The notes below the pieces were generated by a model, which did not search any database, was not told the origin of the DNA, and saw only the letters and a list, made by a program, of their open reading frames with translations. Below, one piece after another: positions 1 through 8,475 of a DNA stretch of 37,514 nucleotides. Position 1 is the stretch's first letter, and each line of letters opens with the position of its first letter. This stretch comes from Actinomycetota bacterium. GTDB taxonomy: Bacteria > Actinomycetota > Coriobacteriia > Anaerosomatales > UBA912. The stretch covers positions 1 to 37,514 of the forward strand of contig JAGXSC010000034.1 in assembly GCA_018334075.1 (NCBI GenBank), in the 5' to 3' direction. Made by a program: the position numbers and the translations under genes.

Positions 1-183
1 CGGCAGCCTGTCTTTGACGATATGCGCAAACGCGCCGAAGGCTACAGGGTCATTGGGGACCTGAAACACACAGATCGCATCATGCGAGACTCTTTTTGGA
101 TCGGGGTATATCCTGGCATGAGCGATGAGATGCTTTCTTATATGGCCGATACGCTCATTCACGCTTGCGGGAGAAAAAAGTGA
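1..183 (+). CDS. rfbH: RfbH-type CDP-4-keto-6-deoxyglucose 3-dehydrase, C-terminal end (partial)
   Basis: Frame 1 is open from the window edge to TGA at 181-183, giving the last 60 residues of a protein whose start lies outside. The segments YRVIGDLKHTDRIMRDSFW and FWIGVYPGM are the characteristic C-terminus of RfbH/DdhC, a PLP/[2Fe-2S] member of the DegT/DnrJ/EryC1 fold. The family removes the 3-hydroxyl of CDP-4-keto-6-deoxyglucose on the way to CDP-3,6-dideoxyhexoses in the cytoplasm. The active-site lysine and cluster cysteines are outside the window. The stop overlaps the start of the next gene in a GTGA arrangement, so the two are probably translationally coupled and in one pathway. The assignment rests only on the tail, but the motif is distinctive. 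Confidence 0.85.
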   Translation, partial: RQPVFDDMRKRAEGYRVIGDLKHTDRIMRDSFWIGVYPGMSDEMLSYMADTLIHACGRKK

Positions 184-1889
184 AGGTCAGCGACTACATT
201 GCTGCCTTTCTGGCTGAAAACGGCGTGAAAGTTGTTTTTGAGATGACTGGCGGCATGATTACGTTTCTGCTGGATGCTATCGGTGAGCGCGGTGAGATCG
301 AGCTTGTAAGCATGCATCACGAACAGGCCGCAGCCTTCGCTGCGGAGGCGGTAGCCCGTATGACTGGCGTTCCGGGAGTCGCGATGGCCACCAGCGGCCC
401 AGGTGCGACCAACCTTCTTACGGGAATCGGAAGCTGCTACTATGACTCGGTTCCGGCTGTGTTCATCACGGGACAGGTGAACATCGATGAGCTTCGGGGG
501 GATTCGGGAGTCAGGCAAGCAGGCTTTCAGGAGACAGATATCGTGTCGATCGTCGCTCCGATCACAAAACTCGCTGTCCAGGTTCGGTCCGCCGAGGAGA
601 TTCCGCGGATCATGGTAGAAGCGTTCGCCGTAGCGCAGGAAGGCCGGCCAGGCCCGGTTCTCATCGACATCCCGATGAATATTCAGCGCCAGACTCTCGC
701 CACATCAGCCGAGGGTATGCCGCACGTTCGCCTTCGCGATCCACTAGTGCCTTCCGATCTGTCCGGCGTGATTGAGGCTTTGGCATCCGCGAAACGACCG
801 CTTATTCTCGCTGGTGGTGGAGTGCGTGTCGCGAGAGCGGCAGCACTGCTCGAAAAATTCGCCGAAGCCACGAACATTCCCGTGGCCAGCACACTAATGG
901 GGCTCGACGTTCTTCCGCACTCACACCCGTTGCGAGTCGGAATGATCGGCACCTATGGAAACCGGTGGGCCAATCTGGCTTTAGGGGAGTGCGACTGCCT
1001 TTTGGCTCTGGGCGCCCGCTTCGATGTTCGGCAGACAGGGGCCGATGTGGATGCCTTTCGCCGAGGAAAGACGATCATCAAGGTCGATGTCGATTCGAGC
1101 CAGATTGAGTGGCGCCTGAAGCCTGACATCGGAGTCCGAGCAGATATAGCCGCCTTTCTGGCCGAGGCTCTGCAATACGCCCCCGATCTTCGCGACCACG
1201 ATATGAGCGAGTGGAGTGCAAGAATCGCTGGATTGCGTGTCGATCTGCCTGATGTAGGGGAGTTATCAGATACAGCGGGCATAAATCCATCGGCTTTCAT
1301 GCATCATCTGTCTGCGGTTACAGTCGGAGCATCCGCGATCATCGCCGATGTAGGGCAAAATCAGATGTGGGCGGCACAATCGATTCGTCTCGGCCAAGGG
1401 CAACGCTTCCTGACCTCCGGCGGGATGGGGGCGATGGGTTTTGCGCTTCCGGCTGCTATCGGTGTCGCGATGGCCTGCCCCGAAAGCCCCGTGTATGTCA
1501 TCGCCGGTGACGGAGGAGTGCAACTGAACATCCAGGAGCTTGAGACTGTCCGCAGATTGAAGCTGCCCGTCAAGATAGTGGTGTTGAACAACGCGTGCCT
1601 CGGCATGGTACGCCAGATGCAGGACGAGCTCTTTGACTCCCGCTATCAGTCGACCATGTGGGGATATGGCGCACCCGACTTTGTGAAGGTGGCAAACGCT
1701 TACGGTCTCGAAGCCAGACGCATCGCCGAGGGCAGTGATATGCAGGACGCCACTGCCTGGCTAGCCGAGGACGCGGAAGAACCAAAGCTGCTCGAGGTCA
1801 TGGTGGACTCAATGACGTGCGTTCGTCCCAAAGTCACCTTTGGGAATCCGGTTTTCGTGATGGATCCTCCGCCAAACCAGGTTTTCTGA
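180..1889 (+). CDS. ThDP-dependent acetolactate-synthase-like enzyme, possibly YerE-like
   Basis: A 569-residue protein of the acetohydroxyacid-synthase superfamily. The N-terminal pyrimidine-binding domain carries the catalytic glutamate in HHEQAAAF (about E48). A central domain follows, then a C-terminal PP-binding domain with the ThDP signature from GDGG (about 443) to LNN (about 471). I prefer GTG at 180: a GGGAG Shine-Dalgarno sits 7 bases upstream and the start overlaps the rfbH stop by 4 bases. A TTG at 165 is in frame but has no good ribosome site. Housekeeping acetolactate synthase is unlikely because no small subunit or ilvC is adjacent. Coupling to RfbH suggests the Yersinia YerE reaction, in which pyruvate-derived acetaldehyde is added to a CDP-3,6-dideoxy-4-ketohexose to make a branched yersiniose-type sugar. 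The family is secure; the YerE role is inferred from context. Confidence 0.82.
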   Translation: MKVSDYIAAFLAENGVKVVFEMTGGMITFLLDAIGERGEIELVSMHHEQAAAFAAEAVARMTGVPGVAMATSGPGATNLLTGIGSCYYDSVPAVFITGQVNIDELRGDSGVRQAGFQETDIVSIVAPITKLAVQVRSAEEIPRIMVEAFAVAQEGRPGPVLIDIPMNIQRQTLATSAEGMPHVRLRDPLVPSDLSGVIEALASAKRPLILAGGGVRVARAAALLEKFAEATNIPVASTLMGLDVLPHSHPLRVGMIGTYGNRWANLALGECDCLLALGARFDVRQTGADVDAFRRGKTIIKVDVDSSQIEWRLKPDIGVRADIAAFLAEALQYAPDLRDHDMSEWSARIAGLRVDLPDVGELSDTAGINPSAFMHHLSAVTVGASAIIADVGQNQMWAAQSIRLGQGQRFLTSGGMGAMGFALPAAIGVAMACPESPVYVIAGDGGVQLNIQELETVRRLKLPVKIVVLNNACLGMVRQMQDELFDSRYQSTMWGYGAPDFVKVANAYGLEARRIAEGSDMQDATAWLAEDAEEPKLLEVMVDSMTCVRPKVTFGNPVFVMDPPPNQVF

Positions 1890-1896
1890 AGCGGAC

Positions 1897-2874
1897 TTAT
1901 GGGCGGATAAGCCATCGCTTGGCTCGGCCCAATATTGGCCTGATGGCTGCGTAACCGGAGCCGACACCAACCAGCTTTGCTATAGCCGCAATACCCTGTC
2001 CATCGATTGCCCTCCAACGGAAAAGTTCTTCTCGCCGCGCCTGTTCGATAAATGAATGGAGAGGCATGCGGTTTGATGGATGTACGACCGAGCGCGCGTG
2101 CAACAGGTAGTTTGTGGCGTGGTCGATAAGAAGCGACTGGTCCTCGGCGGACAGTGGAGACGGAAGAGCGTCGCGGTAATATTTCATCAGGGAAAGCGCA
2201 TGGTGCTCCCTGAAGATGGGGTTGTGGGAGTCCTGGCCTTCGTGATGCCGATACAGGACCAGCGGTTTGCGAATAAAACCCACCGGTCCTGATACTGCCA
2301 GATCCGCCAGAAAGACCCTGTCGGCCACGATCTCGAACTCGTCGTATCTGATGGGCGGCGTGCGATCTAGGCTACGAAACATCACTGAACCGGAATTAAG
2401 GGAGACGTTTGCCAGTATGTCCCTCACCAGCTGCGCGGGAGTCTCATACACTGCTAGATCCTCTTCGCGGACGGATGCCCCGCCGAGATCGGGTATGAAC
2501 TCCGAGGCGAAGGGAACGCACTCCGTGGCCACCCACTGCAGATTCGGCATCCTGTCGAGCGCGTCTATTTGACATTTGAGCATCTCGGGATGCATCAGGT
2601 CGTCATCGTGAAAAATCATGTGATAGATGGACCTGGAGCCGATCTCTCTGGCTTTTTCGATGTTTCTTATCGCTCCGATGTTCAAAGTGTTTCGGTGGTA
2701 TTCGATTCTCAGCGTCTCAAATTTTTTGAGTGTCGGGCCGTAATCCTCAGTGCTGGCGTTGTCGAGTACCACCACGCTGAAATCGTGGAAGGTTTGGGCG
2801 GAGATGCTCTCAAGGCAGTCATGGAGGAAGCCGGGGCGGTTATACGTTGGTATGACGATTGTCAGACGGGACAT
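1897..2874 (-). CDS. GT2 family glycosyltransferase
   Basis: A 325-residue GT-A fold enzyme. It opens with MSRLTIVIPTYNRPGFLHDC, the nucleotide-sugar binding start of family 2. VVVLDNAS follows near residue 35-41 and the metal-binding DDD is at 90-92 (IFHDDDLM). The C-terminal third is less conserved and probably binds the acceptor. It should transfer a sugar from an NDP donor to a lipid-linked glycan at the cytoplasmic membrane face; donor and acceptor cannot be told from sequence. Its ATG lies one base past the stop of the upstream GT10 gene on the same strand, with AAAGGTG as a plausible ribosome site, so the two form a minus-strand pair. It converges on the ThDP gene with only 7 bases between stops. 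Confidence 0.88.
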   Translation of the reverse strand: MSRLTIVIPTYNRPGFLHDCLESISAQTFHDFSVVVLDNASTEDYGPTLKKFETLRIEYHRNTLNIGAIRNIEKAREIGSRSIYHMIFHDDDLMHPEMLKCQIDALDRMPNLQWVATECVPFASEFIPDLGGASVREEDLAVYETPAQLVRDILANVSLNSGSVMFRSLDRTPPIRYDEFEIVADRVFLADLAVSGPVGFIRKPLVLYRHHEGQDSHNPIFREHHALSLMKYYRDALPSPLSAEDQSLLIDHATNYLLHARSVVHPSNRMPLHSFIEQARREELFRWRAIDGQGIAAIAKLVGVGSGYAAIRPILGRAKRWLIRP

Positions 2875-2875
2875 T

Positions 2876-4012
2876 TCAGCGCACCTTTGACAGCGAGTCG
2901 AGCAGCAGGTCGGTCAGGAGATCTGCCTGGGCGTGTTCCGTGAAGCGCTGGGCCTGTTTTGAGCCGAGAAAGTTCCTCGCAGCCTCGATTTTTTTATGCG
3001 CGTCCTCGGCAGGCATGTTTCGAAGAAAGTCATCGAGGGAGGAGTAGTTTTTGAAGTCGCGGAAATCGATAAAGACATCTTTCGGCACGTAAGTATCGAT
3101 GTCTGGCGCGCCAAGGTAGATCGGGATGGTTCCGGCAAGCAGGCAGTCGAACAGTTTCTCGGTGATGTACCCGGGAAAGATCGTGTTTTCGAAGCACAAA
3201 GCGAATTTGTAGCCGGTCAAAGTTTCCAGCTTGCCGCCAGAAGCTATCGGCCCACGGTAAGATTGCGCAATGGCGTGCCGGGTCGTGGCATCGGCTCCAG
3301 AGACAGGCTCGTGCCAGTCGCGGCCATACAGATCGAGTCCGTCCGTGGTTCCGAAATAGCGAATAGCCGAAATCCGCTTGAGGTACAGATCGTGTGCCAT
3401 CCAGTGATGTTTCCTCCGGGCGCTTCGGGCTTCTAGTGTGCGGTACCATCTGCCGAGCGAGACCTTTGGACTCCGGAGCTCGAAAAGTGGCCTCGGCCAG
3501 CCGAAAGCTCTTTTGTTGCTGCTTACCAAAGCTAAAAGCTGGCGTCTCTGTTCCCACGGAGCTCCTTGTAGGGGAAGAAGATCCGGGCAGGGCCAGAAGA
3601 AATCATGGAAGCATGACCTGCCGGCTGTCATTGGGCGGGCGCCCGGAAAGAGCAGAAGGTTATCGTATCTTTTTGCCGTTTCAGGCAGATTTGAGTAAAA
3701 CCGCCATGCAACTATCGGTGATTCGCCGCTAAGGCAAACAGATCCCCGAAGGCCATGGCCGTCCAGCAGCTTTGGCGTGAATCGGGTTTGCTCGTTGCTG
3801 AGAACGACGACTCGTTTTGCGTCTGGTGTTTTTTGCAGGTACCGGTCGGCAGTGATCATCTCGACGTTCAAGTCCGCCAGACGTGAGGCAAGAGATGAGA
3901 TCGCCCCAGCGCCCGGATACTCTTTCATCAAGTCGTAGTCGAGGATGCGATTATCCAGGAACTGCGGAAAAGCGATATCGTAGACTACCAAGTTGTCGTA
4001 ACGTGTTGTCAT
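2876..4012 (-). CDS. GT10 (alpha-1,3-fucosyltransferase-like) glycosyltransferase
   Basis: A 378-residue protein whose C-terminal half matches family GT10. It has LDLYGRDW, then YRGPIASGGKLETLTGYKF, then FALCFENTIFPGYITEKLFD followed by LLAGTIPIYLG. The last two blocks are the GDP-fucose-binding signature of alpha-1,3/1,4-fucosyltransferases. There is no signal peptide or membrane segment, as expected for a bacterial cytosolic enzyme. The N-terminal 130 residues are poorly conserved and probably bind the acceptor. It is the first gene of a two-gene minus-strand unit with the GT2 gene at 1897-2874. Only 40 bases separate it from the divergent flippase gene at 4053, so both promoters must be compact. 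Fucose as donor is the family's usual chemistry, but no GDP-fucose synthesis gene is in the window, so another 6-deoxy sugar is possible. Confidence 0.85.
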   Translation of the reverse strand: MTTRYDNLVVYDIAFPQFLDNRILDYDLMKEYPGAGAISSLASRLADLNVEMITADRYLQKTPDAKRVVVLSNEQTRFTPKLLDGHGLRGSVCLSGESPIVAWRFYSNLPETAKRYDNLLLFPGARPMTAGRSCFHDFFWPCPDLLPLQGAPWEQRRQLLALVSSNKRAFGWPRPLFELRSPKVSLGRWYRTLEARSARRKHHWMAHDLYLKRISAIRYFGTTDGLDLYGRDWHEPVSGADATTRHAIAQSYRGPIASGGKLETLTGYKFALCFENTIFPGYITEKLFDCLLAGTIPIYLGAPDIDTYVPKDVFIDFRDFKNYSSLDDFLRNMPAEDAHKKIEAARNFLGSKQAQRFTEHAQADLLTDLLLDSLSKVR

Positions 4013-4052
4013 GTTAGCCTTGTCTTATTCAGCGGACTGATGTGGTAGGTAT

Positions 4053-5378
4053 ATGGGCATAGCAAAAAAATCGATAGTTGGTATCGGTGGACAATTGTAT
4101 ATCCTCTTTGTCGGCCTGGCGTCGACAATTATTACCGCGCGCTTGCTGGGTCCGGAAGGCAAGGGAATCCTGGCCCTGGTGTCGGCCGTCTCCTCGTTCG
4201 GGGTAGGGGCCGCTTCATTCGGACTGGGGTCAGCGCTTGCATTTCTGTCCGGCAAGGATAGGTACTCTCGGCGTGAATTGATCTCCGCCGCTCTCGCATG
4301 GTCTCTTGTGCTGGGGGTGGTTGTCGGCTTAGGAGCGTGGGCCGCAAGAGACCTTCTTCTTGGCTCTGTGTTGAAGGGAATGTCTTCAGTTGATTTTGCC
4401 GTGGTGCTTTTCGCGCTGCCCGCCTATTATCTAGGGGCGTTTATCGGCGCGTTGTTGGCCGGAGAAGGCCGAGCTGTCGAAATTGCCGGCCTGCAGGTAG
4501 CCGCAGCGACGGTGCTCCTTGCCGGAGTGATCGTGGCAAGCCTCCTTGTGCCGAGAAACGCTTCTGCTGTGGTTGTCGCTATGAGCGCAAGCGCCTTGAT
4601 CAATGCCGCTATTGCCCTTATCACGCATCGCTCGGGACTAACTTTTTCCCCGTTGCGGCTTTTGCGGGTCACACGGACAGCTCTGCCATATGCCGCCAAG
4701 TCCTATGTGGGACAGGCGTCATCGATGTTCTTCTTGAGGGGCGATGTATTTTTCCTGAATTACTTCGCGGGAGCATCTGTCGTCGGCGTGTACAGTGTGG
4801 CGACCAGTCTTGCCGAGAAGCTCTGGATGCTCAGCAACCCTATTTCCACCGCGGTGTACCGGCGGATCACCGGCTCCAGCCAATCGGATTCGGCTCGCAT
4901 CTCGACACTCACGGGCCGCTCTTTGCTTGTGGTGAATGGGTTTGCCGGCATCGCGCTTCTGCTGATTTCCATCGGGTTTATCCCGCTGGTCTACGGGCCC
5001 GATTTCGCTGACGCGATCTACTATCTTGGGCTGCTTGTTCCTGGAATCGTAATCTTCTCTATGTCTCAACCATATGGCCAGTTTTTCTCCGGCCAACTCG
5101 GCAGACCGGGCGTGACCTCGGCTTTATTGTTCATCATGATGGCACTCAGCGCTGTTCTCTACATCGTGATGATTCCGACCATGGGGGCAGCCGGAGCGGC
5201 ACTGGCTTCGACGATTTCATATAGCTTCGCCCTTGTTGGCTACTTGTGGCTAATGCCGAGGGCCGCGAGCGTGACTCCTCGTGAGATGCTCGTTCCGACG
5301 CGCCAAGATATTCAACTCTATAAGTCGATAGCCGAATCTGCGCTACAGGCGGTCAGGAGGCGGTTGACGCGTGGATGA
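4053..5378 (+). CDS. Polysaccharide flippase (Wzx/oligosaccharide flippase family)
   Basis: A 441-residue, very hydrophobic protein with roughly 12-14 predicted membrane helices. It opens with the typical N-terminus of the polysaccharide biosynthesis/MOP exporter family (GIGGQLYILFVGLASTIITA, then RLLGPEGKGILAL). Such proteins flip undecaprenyl-diphosphate-linked repeat units to the outer membrane face. A mid-protein segment GQASSMFFLRGDVFFLNYFA and the late GAAGAALASTISY are also typical of the family. It starts the plus-strand run after the divergent GT10 gene, and its 3' end overlaps the next GT2 gene by 8 bases. Together with the O-antigen ligase/polymerase at 26943 it implies a Wzx/Wzy-type pathway split across the cytochrome genes. 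Confidence 0.88.
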   Translation: MGIAKKSIVGIGGQLYILFVGLASTIITARLLGPEGKGILALVSAVSSFGVGAASFGLGSALAFLSGKDRYSRRELISAALAWSLVLGVVVGLGAWAARDLLLGSVLKGMSSVDFAVVLFALPAYYLGAFIGALLAGEGRAVEIAGLQVAAATVLLAGVIVASLLVPRNASAVVVAMSASALINAAIALITHRSGLTFSPLRLLRVTRTALPYAAKSYVGQASSMFFLRGDVFFLNYFAGASVVGVYSVATSLAEKLWMLSNPISTAVYRRITGSSQSDSARISTLTGRSLLVVNGFAGIALLLISIGFIPLVYGPDFADAIYYLGLLVPGIVIFSMSQPYGQFFSGQLGRPGVTSALLFIMMALSAVLYIVMIPTMGAAGAALASTISYSFALVGYLWLMPRAASVTPREMLVPTRQDIQLYKSIAESALQAVRRRLTRG

Positions 5379-6348
5379 CCCAGTCACGCAGGACTCAAGA
5401 GCCGGCTTGGATCTGCTCATATATATCCCGACCTATAATCGGCCGGATGCCCTCAAAAGGCAGCTTGAGGCATTAGCCTTCCAGCGTGCCAGTTGGCCGG
5501 GGAGGCTTCGCGTTCTTGTCAGCGACAACGCTTCATCCTTGCTTTCCGATGACGATCTTGTCGCCTATGCCGAGCGGTTCAATGTCGAAATCAGACGAAA
5601 TCCCTCCAACCTTGGAAGTAATGCGAACATCGCCCTGGGGTTCGTGTTCGCTGATACTGACGAATATCTTTGGATTCTCGGCGATGACGACAGATTGGGG
5701 CCGAATGCGCTGAGTTTTATCGCTCAGTTTGGACTCGGGGAGCAAGTCGACGCCATCGTGTTCAGTACCAAGGTTGCCGAACCTGCGGTTTTCGCTCATG
5801 AGTGGAAGTCGGCGTGGGATGGCGCGAATGAGACCGGTCTCATATCTAATGTGATCTATAAGATGTCAGTGTTCGCGCCACAGGCGCGAAACGCGTTTTT
5901 CTACCATAACACCAGCTTTCCGCACCTTTGTGTGCTCCTGGCGACACTACAGCGGCAAGGCCGTTTACGGTATCGAATGCTTCCGAGTAGGGAGGTGTTC
6001 GTCGAAAGCGCTTTACAAGCCGAGGAGCCCGGGGACTATTCCCTGGCGTATAGCGGGATGCCTCAGATGATGCCGCTTTTACCGAAAGCACAGGCAAAAA
6101 GATTTGCCTGGGAGTGGGTCAGACAGCAGGGGCGAGGATTTCTAAGTCATCGAGATTTTTATCCTGGCCTTCACGTCAGCACGCTTGCCCATCTTAGGCG
6201 ATATGGGGGCATGAAGGCTTTGTTCTGGCTCGCGGTACTCTCAGTCGAGCATGCGCTTTTCGGCCGTGTCAGGCCCCATCTTGTCGCGCTGGCGCGTAAA
6301 ACACTTCCCCCTGAAGTCAAGCGCTTTCTGCGGTCGCGGAAACGCTGA
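5371..6348 (+). CDS. GT2 family glycosyltransferase
   Basis: A 325-residue family 2 glycosyltransferase. IYIPTYNRPDALKRQLEAL (about 18-36) begins the GT-A fold, VLVSDNAS lies near 48-55, and the metal-binding DDD is at 105-107 in WILGDDDRLG. I keep the GTG at 5371: AGGAGG at 5355-5360 is well placed, and the start overlaps the flippase stop, implying coupled translation. The C-terminal 100 residues are basic and may sit on the membrane. It probably adds one sugar to the lipid-linked repeat unit exported by the preceding flippase; the specific sugar is unknown. It shares the family fold with the GT2 at 1897-2874 but diverges in the acceptor half. Confidence 0.87.
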   Translation: MDDPVTQDSRAGLDLLIYIPTYNRPDALKRQLEALAFQRASWPGRLRVLVSDNASSLLSDDDLVAYAERFNVEIRRNPSNLGSNANIALGFVFADTDEYLWILGDDDRLGPNALSFIAQFGLGEQVDAIVFSTKVAEPAVFAHEWKSAWDGANETGLISNVIYKMSVFAPQARNAFFYHNTSFPHLCVLLATLQRQGRLRYRMLPSREVFVESALQAEEPGDYSLAYSGMPQMMPLLPKAQAKRFAWEWVRQQGRGFLSHRDFYPGLHVSTLAHLRRYGGMKALFWLAVLSVEHALFGRVRPHLVALARKTLPPEVKRFLRSRKR

Positions 6349-6370
6349 GTGGTTTTTCGGCCAGTGTTTT

Positions 6371-7108
6371 TTAGAACTTACGAAACAGGCAGTCGATCTG
6401 ACATAAATTCCAGTGCGGATTCGGACCGGACTGCTCGATGTCGAAGATCCGACTTGGGGCAAACCCGAGAGAGTGCATCGTGGAGAACAGCTTGATGTAG
6501 TTTCCCTCTTCGCGTTCGTGCCGTGTGAACGATATCTCCAATATTACAGCGTCCACGATCTCACGAAAGGTTTGGGCGCCGCCTAGCAGCACCTCGTTTT
6601 CGACGCCTTCCACATCGATCTTAACAAGATCTATCTTTTTGATCCCATGCTCGCGAACGAAGTCGTCCAAACGGACCAGCGAGATCTTCTCGGTAGCCAC
6701 TGTCTCAATGTGAGGATTAGCTTCATGGTACAAGGCGCCAATCTCTAGCATGGAGCTTGCGCCGTCGAGCGACGCCAGATGAAGACCACCCTCCATGCTC
6801 TTGTCGAAAAATCCGATCTGATGTCCGCGAAACCTATCGGCGAACCCAACAGATTCAATGTTCGCGCACAAGCGGGAAAACATCTGCGAGCCTGGCTCGA
6901 AGCCGTAGACCGTCGCCCGGGGGAACCACCTCAAAAATGCCAGAGACAGATTTCCGACGTTGGCGCCTATGTCGAACACGGTTTCGATGTTTTGATCCAT
7001 CGAAAGCAGGGCCCCAAAGATACTATTGTCATCACCATGACGGCGCTCTCGTATAAGACGCTTCAGCTCATGGGGCAGGGCGTCTTTCACTCTTTGTGTC
7101 AGGCTCAT
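6371..7108 (-). CDS. FkbM family SAM-dependent methyltransferase
   Basis: A 245-residue class I methyltransferase. The SAM-binding motif VFDIGANVGNLSLAF is at about 44-58, the acidic loop GFEPGSQ follows, and the FkbM signature KIDLVKIDVEGVENEVLLGG is near 158-177. FkbM proteins O-methylate hydroxyls, often on sugars of surface glycans or secondary metabolites, in the cytoplasm. Here it lies between glycosyltransferase genes, so a methylated glycan residue is the natural expectation. It is read on the minus strand, converging on the GT2 gene with 22 bases between stops and diverging from the GT4 gene at 7273. Substrate is not deducible. Confidence 0.88.
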   Translation of the reverse strand: MSLTQRVKDALPHELKRLIRERRHGDDNSIFGALLSMDQNIETVFDIGANVGNLSLAFLRWFPRATVYGFEPGSQMFSRLCANIESVGFADRFRGHQIGFFDKSMEGGLHLASLDGASSMLEIGALYHEANPHIETVATEKISLVRLDDFVREHGIKKIDLVKIDVEGVENEVLLGGAQTFREIVDAVILEISFTRHEREEGNYIKLFSTMHSLGFAPSRIFDIEQSGPNPHWNLCQIDCLFRKF

Positions 7109-7209
7109 CTATCCTCACTCGCTGACCCGCTTTTCCAGCGCAGGCCGGTTGCTTTTCCTGGCGGCTGTCTTATGCTCTGATGGTACTATATCCGTAGCCC
7201 TCCACAATG

Positions 7210-7234
7210 CTTTGCACTCTGCCGAGACGCAAAG
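7210..7234 (+). other. Small leader hairpin upstream of GT4 gene
   Basis: CTTTGC at 7210-7215 is the exact reverse complement of GCAAAG at 7229-7234, giving a 6-bp stem with a 13-base loop in the leader of the GT4 gene. A TGGTACTAT extended -10-like element is at 7181-7189, upstream of the hairpin, without a convincing -35. The hairpin may be a leader structure or chance. Confidence 0.25.
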
Positions 7235-7272
7235 TGGATCATGTAAGTAGTCAACAAAAAGAGGGGAGTACC

Positions 7273-8475
7273 ATGCGACGGTTCTCGCTGATTATACCTA
7301 GCTGGTACCCCGATGAGGATCAGCCCACGGCCGGAACTTTTATAAAAGAACAAGTTTTGGCTTTGCAAGATTACGTTGACGTCGCGGTTTTGCATGTCAA
7401 AGAGACACCATTCACGGCAAAGCCACGGATCAGCGTTGAGGATGGCGTCCCGGTGGTCCGTGCACAGATCGCAGCAACTAGGAGAGGGCATGGTAAGGTC
7501 GTCCGCATCGCGGCGATGGTAGTCGACGTCTACCGTAAGCTCTTCCACTACCCTAAAGTCGGTCTTGAGGCTTTCGAGCTTTTGCGTGAAGCGCATGGAA
7601 CTCCGGACATCATTCATGTCCAAGCGCTGTGGCCGGCGGGAATCATTGCGCAGGCGATAAACCGGCGTCACAAAATCCCTTACGTGGTGACCGAGCATTC
7701 CGAGGAGTATCTAGTCGGCACCAACCGTAAACTGACCAAGTATCCCCTGTTCGTCAGGCACGTGCTTGTGCCGTTGGCTGCAGGCGCAGTTTCCACAATT
7801 GCAGTCAGTCGATTTCTCGGCGAGCGGCTGGTCGAGCTGGGGCTGGCTAAAGATCCCGTTGTCGTTCCCAACGCTGTTCGCCCGGTGAAAGCGTATCCGC
7901 AGGTGACACGGAAGCCGCATGTCATTACTCACGTCTCGGTAATGGGGCCGGCGAAGAACATAGCGGGCCTTCTGCGGGCGTGCGCGCTCTTGAGCACCAG
8001 GCGTGCCGATTTCAGGTTGCGCCTTGTTGGCGATGGGGAGTTGCGCGATGAGCTGGAGGCGATGTCAGGAGCCTTGGGGTTGAACGGAATTGTTGAGTTT
8101 ACAGGGCGCAAATCTTTGGATGAGGTTTATGATCTACTCGCCGACTCTGCTTTTGCGGTGGTCAGCAGTTCTTGCGAGACGTTTTCCATGGCTGGGGCCG
8201 AGGCGCTGATGTGTGGACGCCCTGTGGTCTCCACGCGGTGCGGCGGCCCCTCGGAGTTCATCACGGCGGAGACCGGCCTGCTGGTCGAGCTGGATGATTT
8301 CCAGGCTCTGGCCGAAGGATTGGAGTGGATGCTCGACAATTACACACGGTTTGACCCTATGCGGTTAAATGAGTATGCATGCAAGCGCTTTTCTCCTGAT
8401 GTCGTCGGCAGGCAGATCGTCGATGTTTACGAGGATGCGCTGGATATGATGACGCGAGCTAAGGATGCCTCTTGA
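7273..8475 (+). CDS. GT4 family glycosyltransferase
   Basis: A 400-residue GT-B fold enzyme. The N-terminal domain starts MRRFSLIIPSWYPDEDQPT with the GTF motif that binds the acceptor. The C-terminal domain has VVPNAV, VSVMGPAKNIAGLLRA, LVGDGELRDELEA, and the EX7E motif (about E302 and E310) in CETFSMAGAEALMCG that contacts the donor nucleotide. An upstream in-frame start at 7207 would add 22 residues with no family similarity; GAGGGGAG ahead of ATG 7273 decides the start. The enzyme should be cytosolic or membrane-peripheral, retaining, and part of glycan assembly. Its stop overlaps the next GT4 gene by one base (TGATG). Confidence 0.9.
   Translation: MRRFSLIIPSWYPDEDQPTAGTFIKEQVLALQDYVDVAVLHVKETPFTAKPRISVEDGVPVVRAQIAATRRGHGKVVRIAAMVVDVYRKLFHYPKVGLEAFELLREAHGTPDIIHVQALWPAGIIAQAINRRHKIPYVVTEHSEEYLVGTNRKLTKYPLFVRHVLVPLAAGAVSTIAVSRFLGERLVELGLAKDPVVVPNAVRPVKAYPQVTRKPHVITHVSVMGPAKNIAGLLRACALLSTRRADFRLRLVGDGELRDELEAMSGALGLNGIVEFTGRKSLDEVYDLLADSAFAVVSSSCETFSMAGAEALMCGRPVVSTRCGGPSEFITAETGLLVELDDFQALAEGLEWMLDNYTRFDPMRLNEYACKRFSPDVVGRQIVDVYEDALDMMTRAKDAS

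Noticed and set aside
180-1889. Housekeeping acetolactate synthase IlvB
   Set aside because: No ilvN or ilvC neighbours, and translational coupling to rfbH points to sugar metabolism; not fully excluded.
6349-6370. Possible bidirectional terminator between the convergent GT2 and FkbM genes
   Set aside because: There are T runs, but the only pairing is three or four bases; too weak to call.
7207-7272. Upstream extension of the GT4 gene
   Set aside because: The added residues do not fit the family N-terminus, and GAGGGGAG points to ATG 7273.
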